From Mucilaginibacter terrae (lineage in GTDB: Bacteria; Bacteroidota; Bacteroidia; Sphingobacteriales; Sphingobacteriaceae): a DNA stretch of 64,000 bases. Below the pieces are notes generated by a model that saw only the letters and a list, made by a program, of their open reading frames with translations, was not told the origin of the DNA and did not search any database. Location: NCBI RefSeq assembly GCF_031951985.1, contig NZ_JAVLVU010000001.1, forward strand, positions 5,421,926 through 5,485,925. Reading direction: 5' to 3'. How positions within the stretch are numbered: position 1 is the first letter of the stretch; every line of letters begins with the position of its first letter. The translations under genes were made by a program, and so were the position numbers. Below, one piece after another: positions 1 to 8,989 of the stretch.

Positions 1-319
1 CTCGATGAGCTACGCCCCCGATGTAGAGGGTTACGAAGAAACAGTAGCCGTACGCGCTAATTACTTCAAGAGCGGCAGCTTTAAGCCCGTAGGCGACCCC
101 GATAAAGCCGCAAAAGTAATGGTTGAACTTGCCGCTAACCCCGAGCCACCCATACACCTTGTATTAGGCAGCGAAGCCATAGGCATGCTCAAAATGGCTA
201 ATGAAACCCGCCATGCAGAGACGGAAAAATGGCTTAACGTAAGCGTATCAACCGATCATGATGATGCCGAAAACTTCTTTGAATCGGAAATGGGTAAAAA
301 GTTTTTTGCGAAGAAGTAA
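1..319 (+). CDS. Short-chain dehydrogenase/reductase, C-terminal part (cut by window edge)
   Basis: The reading frame is open to the left edge, so only the last ~105 residues are present. The tail (Asp-Pro-Asp-Lys-Ala-Ala-Lys-Val near residue 33, then a Pro-Pro-Ile-His-Leu-Val-Leu-Gly segment and a helix with Glu-Thr-Arg) resembles the C-terminal substrate-side region of classical SDR oxidoreductases, in which a 'P..HL.LG.DA' segment is common. The Rossmann fold and the YxxxK catalytic site lie outside the window, so substrate and cofactor cannot be given. An AraC regulator follows on the same strand, an arrangement often seen when the regulator controls the dehydrogenase; here that is inference. 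Confidence 0.7.
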   Translation, partial: SMSYAPDVEGYEETVAVRANYFKSGSFKPVGDPDKAAKVMVELAANPEPPIHLVLGSEAIGMLKMANETRHAETEKWLNVSVSTDHDDAENFFESEMGKKFFAKK

Positions 320-338
320 AAGCGTAAAGTTGGATATT

Positions 339-441
339 CCCTCTTGAGAGGCGCAGGGGTGTGTGATTCGAGTATGCAAAGTTGGCGAATGATACACCCC
401 TGTCATTTTTTCCAACTAACCGCCCCCTCAAATGGGGGAGT
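339..441. repeat. Family A inverted repeat, copy 1 (short form)
   Basis: The left end has CCCTCTTGAGAGG followed by GCGCAGGGGTGTGT. The right end has the complement, ACACCCCTGTC, then CGCCCCCTCAAATGGGGG. This is a shorter and diverged version of the element found at 3497, 15521, 20521 and 22161. It fills most of the gap between the dehydrogenase and the AraC gene. Confidence 0.7.
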
Positions 442-475
442 TAAAAAGCCGCGTTATAATTAATACATTTGAATT

Positions 476-1285
476 ATGCCAGTTCATTTACTTGGTCAAA
501 AGCCTCATATACTGTACTCCTGTTATACCTACCGCAGCGGTGAGGGTGAGCAGTTTATACCAGAGCATATATTCAGTTATATATTATCGGGTACACAGCA
601 AATGCATGTGGGCGGCAAGAATTATGATTTTAAAGAGGGCGATTTTCGCTTCTTTCGTAAAAATCAATTGTGCCGGTTTGTAAAGCAGCCACCACCGGGT
701 GGCGAGTTTAAATCGTTAAGCGTATACATGGATAAGCATATTTTGCAGGAAATAAGCGCCGAACTTGATATTCATCCTGATAAAACCTACACCGGTGATG
801 CGGCCGTATTACTCAAACCCAACCCATTGCTGCAGGGGTACGCCAACTCATTAAGCCCGTACATGGATGCCGAACAAAACATAAGCCCGGCCTTGAGCAG
901 GCATAAGGTTAAAGAGTGTGTGATGCTATTGCTGCAAACCAATGCCGCATTAAAGGATGCACTTTTTGACTTTAGCGAACCTGGCAAGATTGATTTGGAA
1001 GCTTATATGAATGCCAACTACCGCTATAACGTTGATATAAGCAGGTTTGCTTACCTTACCGGCCGCAGCCTGGCCACTTTTAAGCGCGATTTTACCCGTG
1101 TCTTTAATTCCACACCCAACAAATGGCTCCAGCAAAAGCGTTTAACTGATGCCTATTATTTAATTAAAGAGAAGGGGCACCGTGTATCAGATGTGTACAT
1201 GGAGGTGGGGTTTAAAGACTTCTCGCACTTTTCTTTTGCGTTTAAAAAAGCCTTTGGTATGGCACCTTCGGCTATTATTAATTAG
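476..1285 (+). CDS. AraC family transcriptional regulator
   Basis: A 269-residue protein with the usual AraC layout: an N-terminal cupin-like sensing half (about 1-150, with 'GTQQMHVGGKNYDFKEGD' as the sheet-rich part) and a C-terminal double helix-turn-helix (about 165-268). The second HTH contains 'VSDVYMEVGFKDFSHFSFAF' followed by Lys-Lys-Ala-Phe-Gly, the classical AraC signature. The ATG at 476 is preferred because the cupin half starts soon after it. It probably senses a small molecule and controls a nearby gene; the upstream dehydrogenase is the natural candidate but no operator is visible. Confidence 0.88.
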   Translation: MPVHLLGQKPHILYSCYTYRSGEGEQFIPEHIFSYILSGTQQMHVGGKNYDFKEGDFRFFRKNQLCRFVKQPPPGGEFKSLSVYMDKHILQEISAELDIHPDKTYTGDAAVLLKPNPLLQGYANSLSPYMDAEQNISPALSRHKVKECVMLLLQTNAALKDALFDFSEPGKIDLEAYMNANYRYNVDISRFAYLTGRSLATFKRDFTRVFNSTPNKWLQQKRLTDAYYLIKEKGHRVSDVYMEVGFKDFSHFSFAFKKAFGMAPSAIIN

Positions 1286-1332
1286 TATAATAACTATTTT
1301 CATAATATTTTCGTAAAAGGCGGCAATACCTT

Positions 1333-1340
1333 TATATTTG
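1333..1340 (+). promoter_or_regulatory. Candidate Bacteroidota -7 box (TATATTTG)
   Basis: TATATTTG matches the TAnnTTTG consensus and ends 10 bases before the ATG of the sensor kinase at 1351. No TTG is seen at the expected -33 distance, so only the -7 element supports the call. Confidence 0.45.
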
Positions 1341-1350
1341 GTAACCCCCT

Positions 1351-3492
1351 ATGTTCAATTTAAACGCTGTTAAATCCTTTACCGGGAGCGTAGTGTATGC
1401 CTGTACGCTATGTTTGGTGGTGTTTGCTGCTCCAGTGTTTGCCCAAAAACAAAAGGTCGATTCGCTGGAGAATCTGCTTAAAAAATCCATGCCCGATAGC
1501 GCGCGCCTGCGTTTGCTGCAACAAGTAACTGAAGCATATTCATCGGTCGATCCAAAAAAGAAATTTTACTACGCTAACATTTACAAACAGTTGGCCAATA
1601 AGCTTGGCAACCATGAAGCCGTGGCCGATTCATATGTAAACATGGGCATTTCATACGGTATTCAAAGCCGTTTGGATAGTGCTTTGTATTATTTTGATGT
1701 TGCTTATACCGAATCGGCTAAAATTAAATACCAGCTGGGCATGGGCCGTAGCCTGGCCTGTTTGGCATATGCTTATGACAGGCTGGATGATGAGCAGGAG
1801 TCTATTAAGTATAATATCAAGGCTTTAAACGTTTATAAAAAAATAAAATACACCCGTGGTATTAACCAATGCCTGGTCAATATCGGCTCTATATATTACG
1901 AGATGAAGCAGTATGGCCTTGCCGAAAGCTATTTTCAGCAGGCACTTAAAAGTTATACTGCCGCTAATGATAACGCCGGAGTTGGCAGTGCCTTGTATGA
2001 ATTAGGCAATTGTTACCAGGTTACCGGGCAGTTTACCAAAGCCCTTTCGCACCTCAACAAAAGCTTAGAAATACGCGAGGGGGTAGGTGATATTAATGGC
2101 GGCTCGTTATCGCGTAAGGGGTTAGGTAGGTTATATTATCGTAAAAAGGAATATAACGAGGCTATAAAGCACTTTAATATTGCCGTAAACGGCTTCCGCA
2201 CCCTGCATGATAAGTTTGAAGAAGCTACCACACACACCATGCTGGCCGATGTTTACCTGGCCACTCAAGACGATGCACATGCCGAAGAACATGCTCTGGT
2301 AGCCTTAAACCTGGCTCAGGCTGCGCAATCAAAAATAGCACTGTCGGATGCGTTGCAAAAGCTGGTAATGGTTTACAAAATGCGTAAACAGGTGGATATA
2401 GCTTTTGATTATCAATCGCGCTATGTGGCCAACCTGGATAGCATTAGGGCCGATAATGCGCTCAAAAATGTAACCTTGGGTGAGTTTAACCGCATCCGTT
2501 TAGAGAATGCCGAACTAACCAAAGATAATCACATCATTGCCCGTCAAAATACCGATTATGTTGCCCGTATTAATAATTATGGCAGCGTGCTGATTATTGT
2601 AGTAGTTATACTGGCGCTGGTGGTTTTGCTATTATTTATTCAGTACAAGCGTAATCTCGAAAAGCAGGCCGCCAACAAACTGCTCACTCAACAAAAATAC
2701 GAAATCGCCTTGATCAATAGCGAACTTGAAGCAGTGAACCATGAGCTTAGTGCACAAATGGATCTCAGTCACCGCCAAAATGTGGAGTTGGGGCGCCTTA
2801 ACGATGTGAAAAATAAGTTTTTCTCCATCGTATCGCATGATTTACGTAGCCCTTTGAGCACTTTACAATCGCTGTTCAGCATTTATCATGATGGCGATAT
2901 TGGCGAGAAAGAACTGGGCGAAATGTTGGTTAAACTCGAAGACACGATATTAACTACCGGTAATTTTCTGGACAATTTGCTTGAATGGTCGAAAAGTCAG
3001 TTTGATGGTATTAAAATTACCCCGGTTAATTTTAACGTTGCCGATTGTATTAACGAGAACATCTGTTTATACGATACTAAGATCGCTTTAAAAAATCTTC
3101 AAGTTGTTAATGAAGTAGTTCAACCGGTATGCATTTATGCCGACAGGAACATGATAAGCCTGGTTATACGCAACCTGCTTTCTAACAGTATCAAATTTTG
3201 TAATCCTACTAACAGTATTACCTTTAGTGCCGAAGTTCACGACGAAAGGGTACTCATAAGCATAACCGATACCGGGCGCGGCATGAGCGAAGCAGAACAG
3301 GATAAGGTATTTAATCTTGATCATACCCTAACCACCGGCACCCAGGGCGAAAAAGGAAACCACCTTGGCCTCATCTTATGCCGTGATATGGTCATGCAAA
3401 ACAAAGGCATCATTTGGTTTGAAAGTAAGGAAGGTGTGGGTACTACGTTTTGGATAGATTTGCCTGCGGCAGCGCTCGAGCAACAAGCATGA
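1351..3492 (+). CDS. TPR-repeat sensor histidine kinase
   Basis: A 713-residue membrane kinase. It begins with a signal peptide ending near 'APVFAQ', followed by about 350 residues of periplasmic tetratricopeptide repeats (for example 'GINQCLVNIGSIYYEMKQY'). A transmembrane helix lies at about 411-432. A cytoplasmic coiled coil leads to a HisKA domain with 'FFSIVSHDLRSPLS', in which His496 is the predicted phosphorylation site. The HATPase_c domain carries the N box (Asn-Leu-Leu-Ser-Asn-Ser-Ile-Lys-Phe), the 'DTGRGMS' G1 box and 'HLGLILC'. No receiver domain is fused and no response regulator lies beside it, so it probably signals to a distant partner. The TPR part may bind a periplasmic peptide or protein. 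Confidence 0.92.
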   Translation: MFNLNAVKSFTGSVVYACTLCLVVFAAPVFAQKQKVDSLENLLKKSMPDSARLRLLQQVTEAYSSVDPKKKFYYANIYKQLANKLGNHEAVADSYVNMGISYGIQSRLDSALYYFDVAYTESAKIKYQLGMGRSLACLAYAYDRLDDEQESIKYNIKALNVYKKIKYTRGINQCLVNIGSIYYEMKQYGLAESYFQQALKSYTAANDNAGVGSALYELGNCYQVTGQFTKALSHLNKSLEIREGVGDINGGSLSRKGLGRLYYRKKEYNEAIKHFNIAVNGFRTLHDKFEEATTHTMLADVYLATQDDAHAEEHALVALNLAQAAQSKIALSDALQKLVMVYKMRKQVDIAFDYQSRYVANLDSIRADNALKNVTLGEFNRIRLENAELTKDNHIIARQNTDYVARINNYGSVLIIVVVILALVVLLLFIQYKRNLEKQAANKLLTQQKYEIALINSELEAVNHELSAQMDLSHRQNVELGRLNDVKNKFFSIVSHDLRSPLSTLQSLFSIYHDGDIGEKELGEMLVKLEDTILTTGNFLDNLLEWSKSQFDGIKITPVNFNVADCINENICLYDTKIALKNLQVVNEVVQPVCIYADRNMISLVIRNLLSNSIKFCNPTNSITFSAEVHDERVLISITDTGRGMSEAEQDKVFNLDHTLTTGTQGEKGNHLGLILCRDMVMQNKGIIWFESKEGVGTTFWIDLPAAALEQQA

Positions 3493-3496
3493 TAGA

Positions 3497-3620
3497 TTTC
3501 CCCTCTTGAGAGGGGGCGCGTTAGGCGAGAGCGGTAGCAGGGGTGTGTCCTCCGCTTGCATGGTCTACTTCTGAATTTAAATGATACACACCTGCACCCC
3601 CTCTCTAAAGGAGAATCGCA
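3497..3620. repeat. Family A inverted repeat, copy 2
   Basis: The left arm reads CCCCTCTTGAGAGGGGGCGCG and then GCAGGGGTGTGTC. The right arm reads ATACACACCTGCACCCCC then TCTCTAAAGGAGAATCGCA. The arms can pair over most of their length. It fills the gap between the sensor kinase and the DEAD-box-like gene. Confidence 0.75.
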
Positions 3621-3692
3621 CATTCCATTGCTCTTAAAAGCTAAAAAACACCCCCTCCAAAACTTTCTCCTCACCATCCCAACTAAAAACGG

Positions 3693-3700
3693 TAATTTTG
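3693..3700 (+). promoter_or_regulatory. Candidate -7 box (TAATTTTG)
   Basis: TAATTTTG fits TAnnTTTG and lies 30 bases before the ATG at 3731, just beyond the repeat copy. No -33 TTG is seen at the right spacing. Confidence 0.4.
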
Positions 3701-3730
3701 CTTTCTTTTTTTATAAGCAAGAGATAACGA

Positions 3731-5038
3731 ATGGCCTGGGCAGAAAAACTCAAACTCAAAAAAGGATTGGTGCGTGCTTTAACCGAAGCAGGTTTTAACG
3801 GACCAACCGAGATACAGCAAAAAACTTTGTCGCGCATAGCAGGCGGACAAGACATAATTGCCATAGGCCCTAACGGTTGCGGTAAAACCACTACATATAT
3901 AATGGGTGCTTTAAGCCGGTTTACCTATGCAGCCGATGGGGTTACCCGCGTGCTGATATTAGTGCCCGACCGCGAAGCAGTAGAAGCAGTTATCGAACGT
4001 TTTAATCAACTCAATACCAACAAATCCATCCGTTTAGTTGGCTTGTACCCTGCACCCGGTACCGAAGCCCAGATGGATGATATGGCCGAAGGTGCCGACA
4101 TTGTGGTGGCCACGCCCGACCGTGCCCGTGCCATATACCTTAAATTGGGGCTTAACCTCAACACGGTTGAACTGCTGGTGATTGATGATGCCGACCTGAT
4201 CGTAAAACAGGGCCTTCAACTGCCCGTAAACGAACTGGCGGCCAGCATTCAAAAAGGACAGCACCTGGTGTTTACCGAGGTTATGCACGATAAGCTCGAC
4301 CGGATGATAAGCACCTTTATGCGCCAGCCGGCAACCATTGAGGTTGAAGAGATAGGGGAGCCTGCTTTTGATACCATTGACCAGCTGCTGTACCACGTAC
4401 CCAACTTTGGCACCAAACTTAATTTGTTGCGCCTGTTTATGCAGGATGAAGAGTTGTTTACCAAAACCATAGTGTTTGTAAATACCCGCCCAACTGCCGA
4501 AAAATTGTATAAAACCTTACAAAACCGCAATAATAACATTGTGGCTATATTTAGCCCCTGGTTTTTTGAGTGGACGGGCTTTTCATCTGTTGAAGATTTT
4601 ATGGCCGATGAAACCGTTCGTACCTTAATAGTGGTGAATGAGGATGTAGGCGAGCTGCCTTTGCAGGACGTACCGTTTTTGTTGCATTTTGAGTTGCCGG
4701 CAGATGTAGAAACCTATGTAACCCGCGTTAAAAGCGATGCCCACAAGCCTGATGCCGAAACCATGGCACTAACCTTTGTTACTGACTTGGAGTTGAACGG
4801 CGTGCGCAAAATAGAGCAAGCTACCGGTCACAAAATTCAGGTTGGCGATTTGCCCGAAGATCTGGTTATAGAAAAGGAACGCAAAAAACTATCGGAAGAA
4901 GAGAAAGAAGCCAAAACCCAGACCGAAGAACCCGAGCGCGGAGCTGCTTTCCACGAAAAGAAAGCCAAGAACTCGAAGAATTATAACTACAGTTCGGGTG
5001 AAAAGGCTAAAATGACGAAGAAAAAAAAATATGGGTGA
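3731..5038 (+). CDS. Degenerate DEAD-box RNA helicase-like protein
   Basis: A 435-residue protein with the two-RecA DEAD-box layout but with most catalytic motifs altered. Q motif-like 'GPTEIQQ' is at 24-30. Motif I is GPNGCGKT (46-53), a functional-looking P-loop. Motif II reads DDAD (152-155) instead of DEAD, motif III reads FTEV (181-184) instead of SAT, and Ia reads VPDREA instead of PTRELA. Motif V lacks its arginine, and motif VI is 'YVTRVKSDAHK' in place of HRIGRTGR. The tail ends in 'AFHEKK' plus a Lys-rich stretch, like the intact helicase at 22490, which points to an old paralogue. It may bind ATP and RNA or ribosomes, but conventional unwinding is unlikely. Confidence 0.85.
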   Translation: MAWAEKLKLKKGLVRALTEAGFNGPTEIQQKTLSRIAGGQDIIAIGPNGCGKTTTYIMGALSRFTYAADGVTRVLILVPDREAVEAVIERFNQLNTNKSIRLVGLYPAPGTEAQMDDMAEGADIVVATPDRARAIYLKLGLNLNTVELLVIDDADLIVKQGLQLPVNELAASIQKGQHLVFTEVMHDKLDRMISTFMRQPATIEVEEIGEPAFDTIDQLLYHVPNFGTKLNLLRLFMQDEELFTKTIVFVNTRPTAEKLYKTLQNRNNNIVAIFSPWFFEWTGFSSVEDFMADETVRTLIVVNEDVGELPLQDVPFLLHFELPADVETYVTRVKSDAHKPDAETMALTFVTDLELNGVRKIEQATGHKIQVGDLPEDLVIEKERKKLSEEEKEAKTQTEEPERGAAFHEKKAKNSKNYNYSSGEKAKMTKKKKYG

Positions 5039-5124
5039 TAGCTGTTTTAAATTATCTAAAATTTAATATTATACAACTGTAGCAGTATTTGTTTTTATTA
5101 CGTACAGTAATATAAATATATATA

Positions 5125-5586
5125 ATGATGAAAATAACGCCTAACCTACGCAAGCATGCATTACAATTTTTGGTATGCACTGCATTGTCTCTCACCCTGT
5201 TCTCTTGCAAAAAAGACAAAAACCCATCAAGCACAATTTTGGGAGAGTGGTATGAAAAATTGCCAGCAAGTACCGAAAGACATATTCATTTTTATGGCGA
5301 CAGCGTAAAATTTTTGATAATTGATTATTCAAAGCCTGCAGTTACACCTACAACTGAACTAAAAGGTACTTTTATTGTAAAGGGTGATCATTTAAATATT
5401 AATATTACAGAAACGGTTAGCAGGGAAAATAATAAAGTTATTTCGAGAGCACCGTTTACAGGTAAAATATATGAAAATGCTACTTTTACGGTAAATGATG
5501 ATAAGCTTACTTTAAACTACACAAGTTATCCTGCTGATGCACCAGTTGCAAGCACCACAATATTCAAAAGGATATTGCCTGATTAA
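5125..5586 (+). CDS. Predicted lipoprotein of unknown function
   Basis: A 153-residue protein with a lipoprotein signal: a hydrophobic stretch ending in 'LTLFSC', lipobox cysteine Cys28, followed by a charged Lys-Lys-Asp-Lys linker. The mature part is rich in Thr, Ile and Lys and alternates hydrophobic residues as in a small beta-barrel (lipocalin-like) fold, including 'ILGEWYEK', a start typical of lipocalin-like DUFs. No catalytic motif is visible. The gene is visibly richer in A/T than its neighbours. It ends just before a strong bidirectional terminator. Confidence 0.7.
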   Translation: MMKITPNLRKHALQFLVCTALSLTLFSCKKDKNPSSTILGEWYEKLPASTERHIHFYGDSVKFLIIDYSKPAVTPTTELKGTFIVKGDHLNINITETVSRENNKVISRAPFTGKIYENATFTVNDDKLTLNYTSYPADAPVASTTIFKRILPD

Positions 5587-5637
5587 ATTCATAAAATAAC
5601 AAGCCCGGTAACACACCGGGCTTGTTATTTTATGAAT
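5587..5637. terminator. Strong bidirectional terminator between convergent genes
   Basis: A 23-bp perfect stem (5587-5609 with 5615-5637) with a 5-base loop. The core is AACAAGCCCGGT / ACCGGGCTTGTT, flanked by A-rich and T-rich runs that serve either direction. It separates the lipoprotein gene from the convergent VOC gene. Confidence 0.93.
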
Positions 5638-5639
5638 AC

Positions 5640-6116
5640 CTATGCTTCGTCATAAGCTTTTTGCAGCGATGGTATGTCCAGCTTTATCATTTTCATCATG
5701 GCCTGCATGGCAGCATTTGCTTTCTTTTGATTAGGATCGCTGATGAGTTTAGGCAAGATGGTGGGCGTAATTTGCCAGCTGATGCTGTATTTATCGGTAA
5801 GCCAGCCGCAAGCCATTGATTGGCCGCCTTCGAGCAAATTGTCCCAATAATGGTCAACTTCTTCCTGGGTATCGCAGTTTACTACAAATGATACTGATGG
5901 GGTTGATTTGTATTGCGTGTTGCCGTTAAGCGTAACAAAGTGCGTTCCGTTCAACGTAAATTCAACGGTAAGCACGGCACCACCTTCCAAACCCGGAATA
6001 CCCTCGGGCGTACGTGTTACTTTTTTAATTTCGGCATCTTTAAATATCGATACATAAAAATTGGCAGCTTCTTCGGCCTCGGTATTAAACCATAAAAATG
6101 TGGTGAGCGGATGCAT
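5640..6116 (-). CDS. VOC family protein (PhnB / 3-dmu-9_3-mt type)
   Basis: A 158-residue protein starting 'MHPLTTFLWFNTEAEEAANFY', the typical start of the PhnB-like '3-demethylubiquinone-9 3-methyltransferase' family of the glyoxalase/VOC superfamily. The 'QYKSTPSVSFVVNCDTQEEV' region and the 'GWLTDKYSISWQITP' segment are also family hallmarks. Despite the historical name, most members are small single-domain VOC proteins of unknown substrate. It is a single gene, convergent with the lipoprotein, with a -7 box upstream at 6152. Confidence 0.85.
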   Translation of the reverse strand: MHPLTTFLWFNTEAEEAANFYVSIFKDAEIKKVTRTPEGIPGLEGGAVLTVEFTLNGTHFVTLNGNTQYKSTPSVSFVVNCDTQEEVDHYWDNLLEGGQSMACGWLTDKYSISWQITPTILPKLISDPNQKKANAAMQAMMKMIKLDIPSLQKAYDEA

Positions 6117-6151
6117 AGTGTTTTTTCCTTTCGTTTTTAATTGATATAAAA

Positions 6152-6159
6152 CAAAGGTA
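6152..6159 (-). promoter_or_regulatory. Candidate -7 box (TACCTTTG) for the VOC gene
   Basis: On the minus strand this reads TACCTTTG, matching TAnnTTTG, 35 bases before the start codon. No TTG occurs at the expected -33 spacing. Confidence 0.4.
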
Positions 6160-6297
6160 TAGCATGCCGCGAATGTTTGTATGGTGCAATACCGACATTG
6201 TAAGGGGGCTAAAGCGGCAACGCAAATGCTGGCTGTGAGGACACAGCCAATGGCGGGGGAGTGTCCTATATTAACGGCCTTACCCTAAACAAGCATG

Positions 6298-7398
6298 TTA
6301 CTTAATCAATTTCAATATCCTATTCCACCTGATGTGGTTTAAACCAGTTTGCGTGCTGTCCACACTTAGCCAGGTTATGGCGGCTTTACCTACAATATGA
6401 TCTTCGGGCACAAAGCCCCACGAGCGCGAGTCGGCGGAGTTGTGGCGATTGTCGCCCATCATCCAGTAGTAGTTTAGTTTGAATGTATAGTTGTTTGATT
6501 TAGTTCCGTTTATAAAATATTGATTGTTTGCTTGTGTCAGTTTGGCATGTTCATAATTAGTTATAGCTGATCCGTAAAGTGCCACTGTAGAATCGTTTAA
6601 TGCAATGGTATAACCCTGTTTAGGCAAGGTGAGTGGGCCATAATTATCGTTGTTCCATTTAAATATAGGGCTGTGCGGATATATGCCTGCATCATACTTA
6701 CCCTTAGGTTCAATGATGGGCTCGGCCGAAATAATGTTCGAATAGCCCTTGATGTTTTTATAACTATTGGCATTCATCATCATCACATACGCGTTAGCCG
6801 AGTACTGGCCCGCTACCTCAATTTGCAAATCATGCAGGGTTTGAGGGCTCAAATAGCTGCCGTCGGTTTTGACAAGGTATGAGGTTTGCTGCCTAAACTC
6901 GTTACGGGCGGCTTTGCCATTTACGTAAACTTGTCCGTTTACAATGCTTAACACATCGCCGGGTAAGCCCTGGCAGCGTTTAATGTAGTGTGTGCGCATG
7001 TCAATGGGGTGGGTGCCGGCTTCGGGCGGGTAATTGAATACTACTACATCGCCACGCTTAACTTCCGTAAACCCGGGCAACCTGAAATATGGTAGCTGTA
7101 TACCATCCCAATAGGTTTTGATATGCCCGCCTCCAACAGTCGATTCCAGGAAGGGGATAGATACCGGTGTGATGGGCATACGCGGACCATAATTCAATTT
7201 ACTTACAAACAAATAATCACCGGTTAGCAGGCTGCCTTCCATTGACCCTGATGGGATGGCAAAGGCCGTAAACACCAATCCGCGTATAATGGTTGACACC
7301 ACAAGGGCAAATAAAAATGCATCTGCCCATTCGCGAAGCTTACTTTTTTTAGTTTCAGCTTTACTTTGCTTATTTGTGTTTAATAAATTGAATTTCAT
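6298..7398 (-). CDS. lepB: Signal peptidase I
   Basis: A 366-residue membrane protease that removes signal peptides from exported proteins. After a Lys-rich N-terminus a single membrane segment (about 28-46) precedes 'FAIPSGSMEGSLLTGDYL', in which Ser52 is the predicted nucleophile. The general base is Lys140 in 'THYIKRCQGLPGD'. The C-terminal box 'YYWMMGDNRHNSADSRSWGFVP' is the conserved S26 region. The protein is longer than the E. coli enzyme because of an insert at about 160-300, which is usual in Bacteroidota. It stands alone between an AlkB gene and a VOC gene. Confidence 0.95.
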   Translation of the reverse strand: MKFNLLNTNKQSKAETKKSKLREWADAFLFALVVSTIIRGLVFTAFAIPSGSMEGSLLTGDYLFVSKLNYGPRMPITPVSIPFLESTVGGGHIKTYWDGIQLPYFRLPGFTEVKRGDVVVFNYPPEAGTHPIDMRTHYIKRCQGLPGDVLSIVNGQVYVNGKAARNEFRQQTSYLVKTDGSYLSPQTLHDLQIEVAGQYSANAYVMMMNANSYKNIKGYSNIISAEPIIEPKGKYDAGIYPHSPIFKWNNDNYGPLTLPKQGYTIALNDSTVALYGSAITNYEHAKLTQANNQYFINGTKSNNYTFKLNYYWMMGDNRHNSADSRSWGFVPEDHIVGKAAITWLSVDSTQTGLNHIRWNRILKLIK

Positions 7399-7496
7399 GC
7401 TGGTAAGGTTTTTAATGATAATATGTGCAAAAGAAAAATTCAGGTTGATATTACTATTTAGAGTGTATCAAATCATTAAATGTTACAAGTTAATAG

Positions 7497-8093
7497 TTAA
7501 ACCAGCATGTTGCGAAATGTAAGGTTAACCCGCGGCCGGGTAACTTGCGTGGTTTTAGGAAGGCTGTGCAACCAATGCGTTTGCGTAGTACCCTGCATCA
7601 CCAATAAACTTCCGTTTTGTAGAAAGACCGATGTGTTGTATTTAGTTTGCCGGTGTTTAAAGGCAAACTTACGTTCGGTACCTAATGTTAAAGAGGCAAT
7701 GGTGCTATCGCGCCCCAACGCTTTTTCATCGTCGCTATGCCAGCCCATACCTTCGTTACCATCGTGGTATAAGTTTAACAAACAGGAATTAAATGAAGTA
7801 TGAGTGTGTTGTTCTACCAATACTTTAAGTTGAAGTAACTCTGTAGTCCATGGCAAAGCATGCTTGGTGGTGTTGGAGTAAGTGTACGAATAGTCGTTGT
7901 TACCATACCAGGCCACCATACGTTTGGTAATAATATGCCTGCCAAAAATTACAGCCTCATCATTTTTCCATTCAATGGTTTGCAATAAGGTATTGAGATA
8001 ATCATCGGCCTCGGTGGGGTTGAGTATGGGACCATGGTAAATGGCTTCGCCATCGTAAGGCAATAGATTGGCAGATGTATTGAATAGATTCAT
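7497..8093 (-). CDS. alkB: AlkB-family 2-oxoglutarate/Fe(II) DNA repair dioxygenase
   Basis: A 198-residue oxidative demethylase for alkylated DNA bases. Iron ligands are visible as His119 and Asp121 in 'GMGWHSDDEK' and His176 in 'THWLHSLPK'. The 2-oxoglutarate-binding signature is Arg188-x-Asn190-x-Thr-Phe-Arg194. It resembles the ALKBH2/3-like bacterial group more than E. coli AlkB in length and in its 'NSCLLNLYHDGNEGMGWHSD' segment. It follows the Ada-like gene by 23 bases on the same strand, so the two form an alkylation repair operon. Confidence 0.92.
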   Translation of the reverse strand: MNLFNTSANLLPYDGEAIYHGPILNPTEADDYLNTLLQTIEWKNDEAVIFGRHIITKRMVAWYGNNDYSYTYSNTTKHALPWTTELLQLKVLVEQHTHTSFNSCLLNLYHDGNEGMGWHSDDEKALGRDSTIASLTLGTERKFAFKHRQTKYNTSVFLQNGSLLVMQGTTQTHWLHSLPKTTQVTRPRVNLTFRNMLV

Positions 8094-8116
8094 GGAATTT
8101 ACTGAATGGGTATAAA

Positions 8117-8977
8117 TTAGATTGCCGCAGCCAATGCTTTAGATGCTTCCCAACCTATCATGGCATTTTTGCGGGTACTGCCCCAGTGGTACTGCCCAAT
8201 TTCGCCGGTTGAGCGTATTACCCGGTGACAAGGGATAAGGAAAGCTACCGGGTTATCGCCCACGGCCGTACCTACAGCCCTGCTGGCATTGGGGCTGTTT
8301 AAACCGGCTGCTAACCGGCCATAGGTGGTTAAGCCGCCAACAGGTATCTTCAACAAAGTTTCCCAAACTTTGAGCTGAAATGGCGTGCCTTTGAGGTGTA
8401 GTTTTATTTCGTTTAGGCGGCTCCAGTCTTGCGTAAATATAAACAGGGCATTTTGTTGTGCCTGGTCGGTAAGTTGCTGGTAGGTGGCGTTAGGAAGGCG
8501 GTGTTGAAGTTTCATAAACGCCTCTTGCTCCGGTTCATCGGCAAAGGCCATGTAGCAAATACCTTTTGGGGTTGATGCCACCAGCAAGTTGCCAAAAGGC
8601 GTTTGTACAAAGCTGTAATTAATGTGCAGTTGCTCGCCGCCGTTCTTGTATTCGCCGGGTGTCATACCTTCAATTTTAACAAACAGGTCGTGCAGGCGGC
8701 CGGTGCCCGATAGGCCGGTTTCATAAGCTGCGTCGAATAATGAGGCTTGCTTATCGGTCAGTATGCTTTTGGCGTGTTCAATGCTCAGGTATTTTAAAAA
8801 CTGCTTGGGCGATACCCCTGCCCAATCCGTAAACATGCGCTGAAAATGAAACGGACTCAGGTTTACATGTGCCGCAACATCATCCAGCGTAGGTTGGGTT
8901 TTGTAATTAAGCTTTAAAAACTCAATAGCACTGGCAATCCTTTTATAATCTAACTCGTTCTGCGTTTCCATTATCAA
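8117..8977 (-). CDS. Ada-like protein: AraC HTH fused to methylguanine-DNA methyltransferase
   Basis: A 286-residue fusion. Residues 10-110 form an AraC-type HTH ('LDDVAAHVNLSPFHFQRMF'). Residues 115-286 are an O6-methylguanine methyltransferase with the acceptor cysteine Cys250 in 'PCHRVI'. The N-terminal Ada phosphotriester domain with its zinc-binding cysteines is absent, so the Ada-type activation by methylphosphotriester repair cannot operate in the same way. The start may be the second Met (8971). A promoter lies just upstream, and alkB follows in the same operon. Confidence 0.92.
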   Translation of the reverse strand: MIMETQNELDYKRIASAIEFLKLNYKTQPTLDDVAAHVNLSPFHFQRMFTDWAGVSPKQFLKYLSIEHAKSILTDKQASLFDAAYETGLSGTGRLHDLFVKIEGMTPGEYKNGGEQLHINYSFVQTPFGNLLVASTPKGICYMAFADEPEQEAFMKLQHRLPNATYQQLTDQAQQNALFIFTQDWSRLNEIKLHLKGTPFQLKVWETLLKIPVGGLTTYGRLAAGLNSPNASRAVGTAVGDNPVAFLIPCHRVIRSTGEIGQYHWGSTRKNAMIGWEASKALAAAI

Positions 8978-8989
8978 TCATCATTTAAA

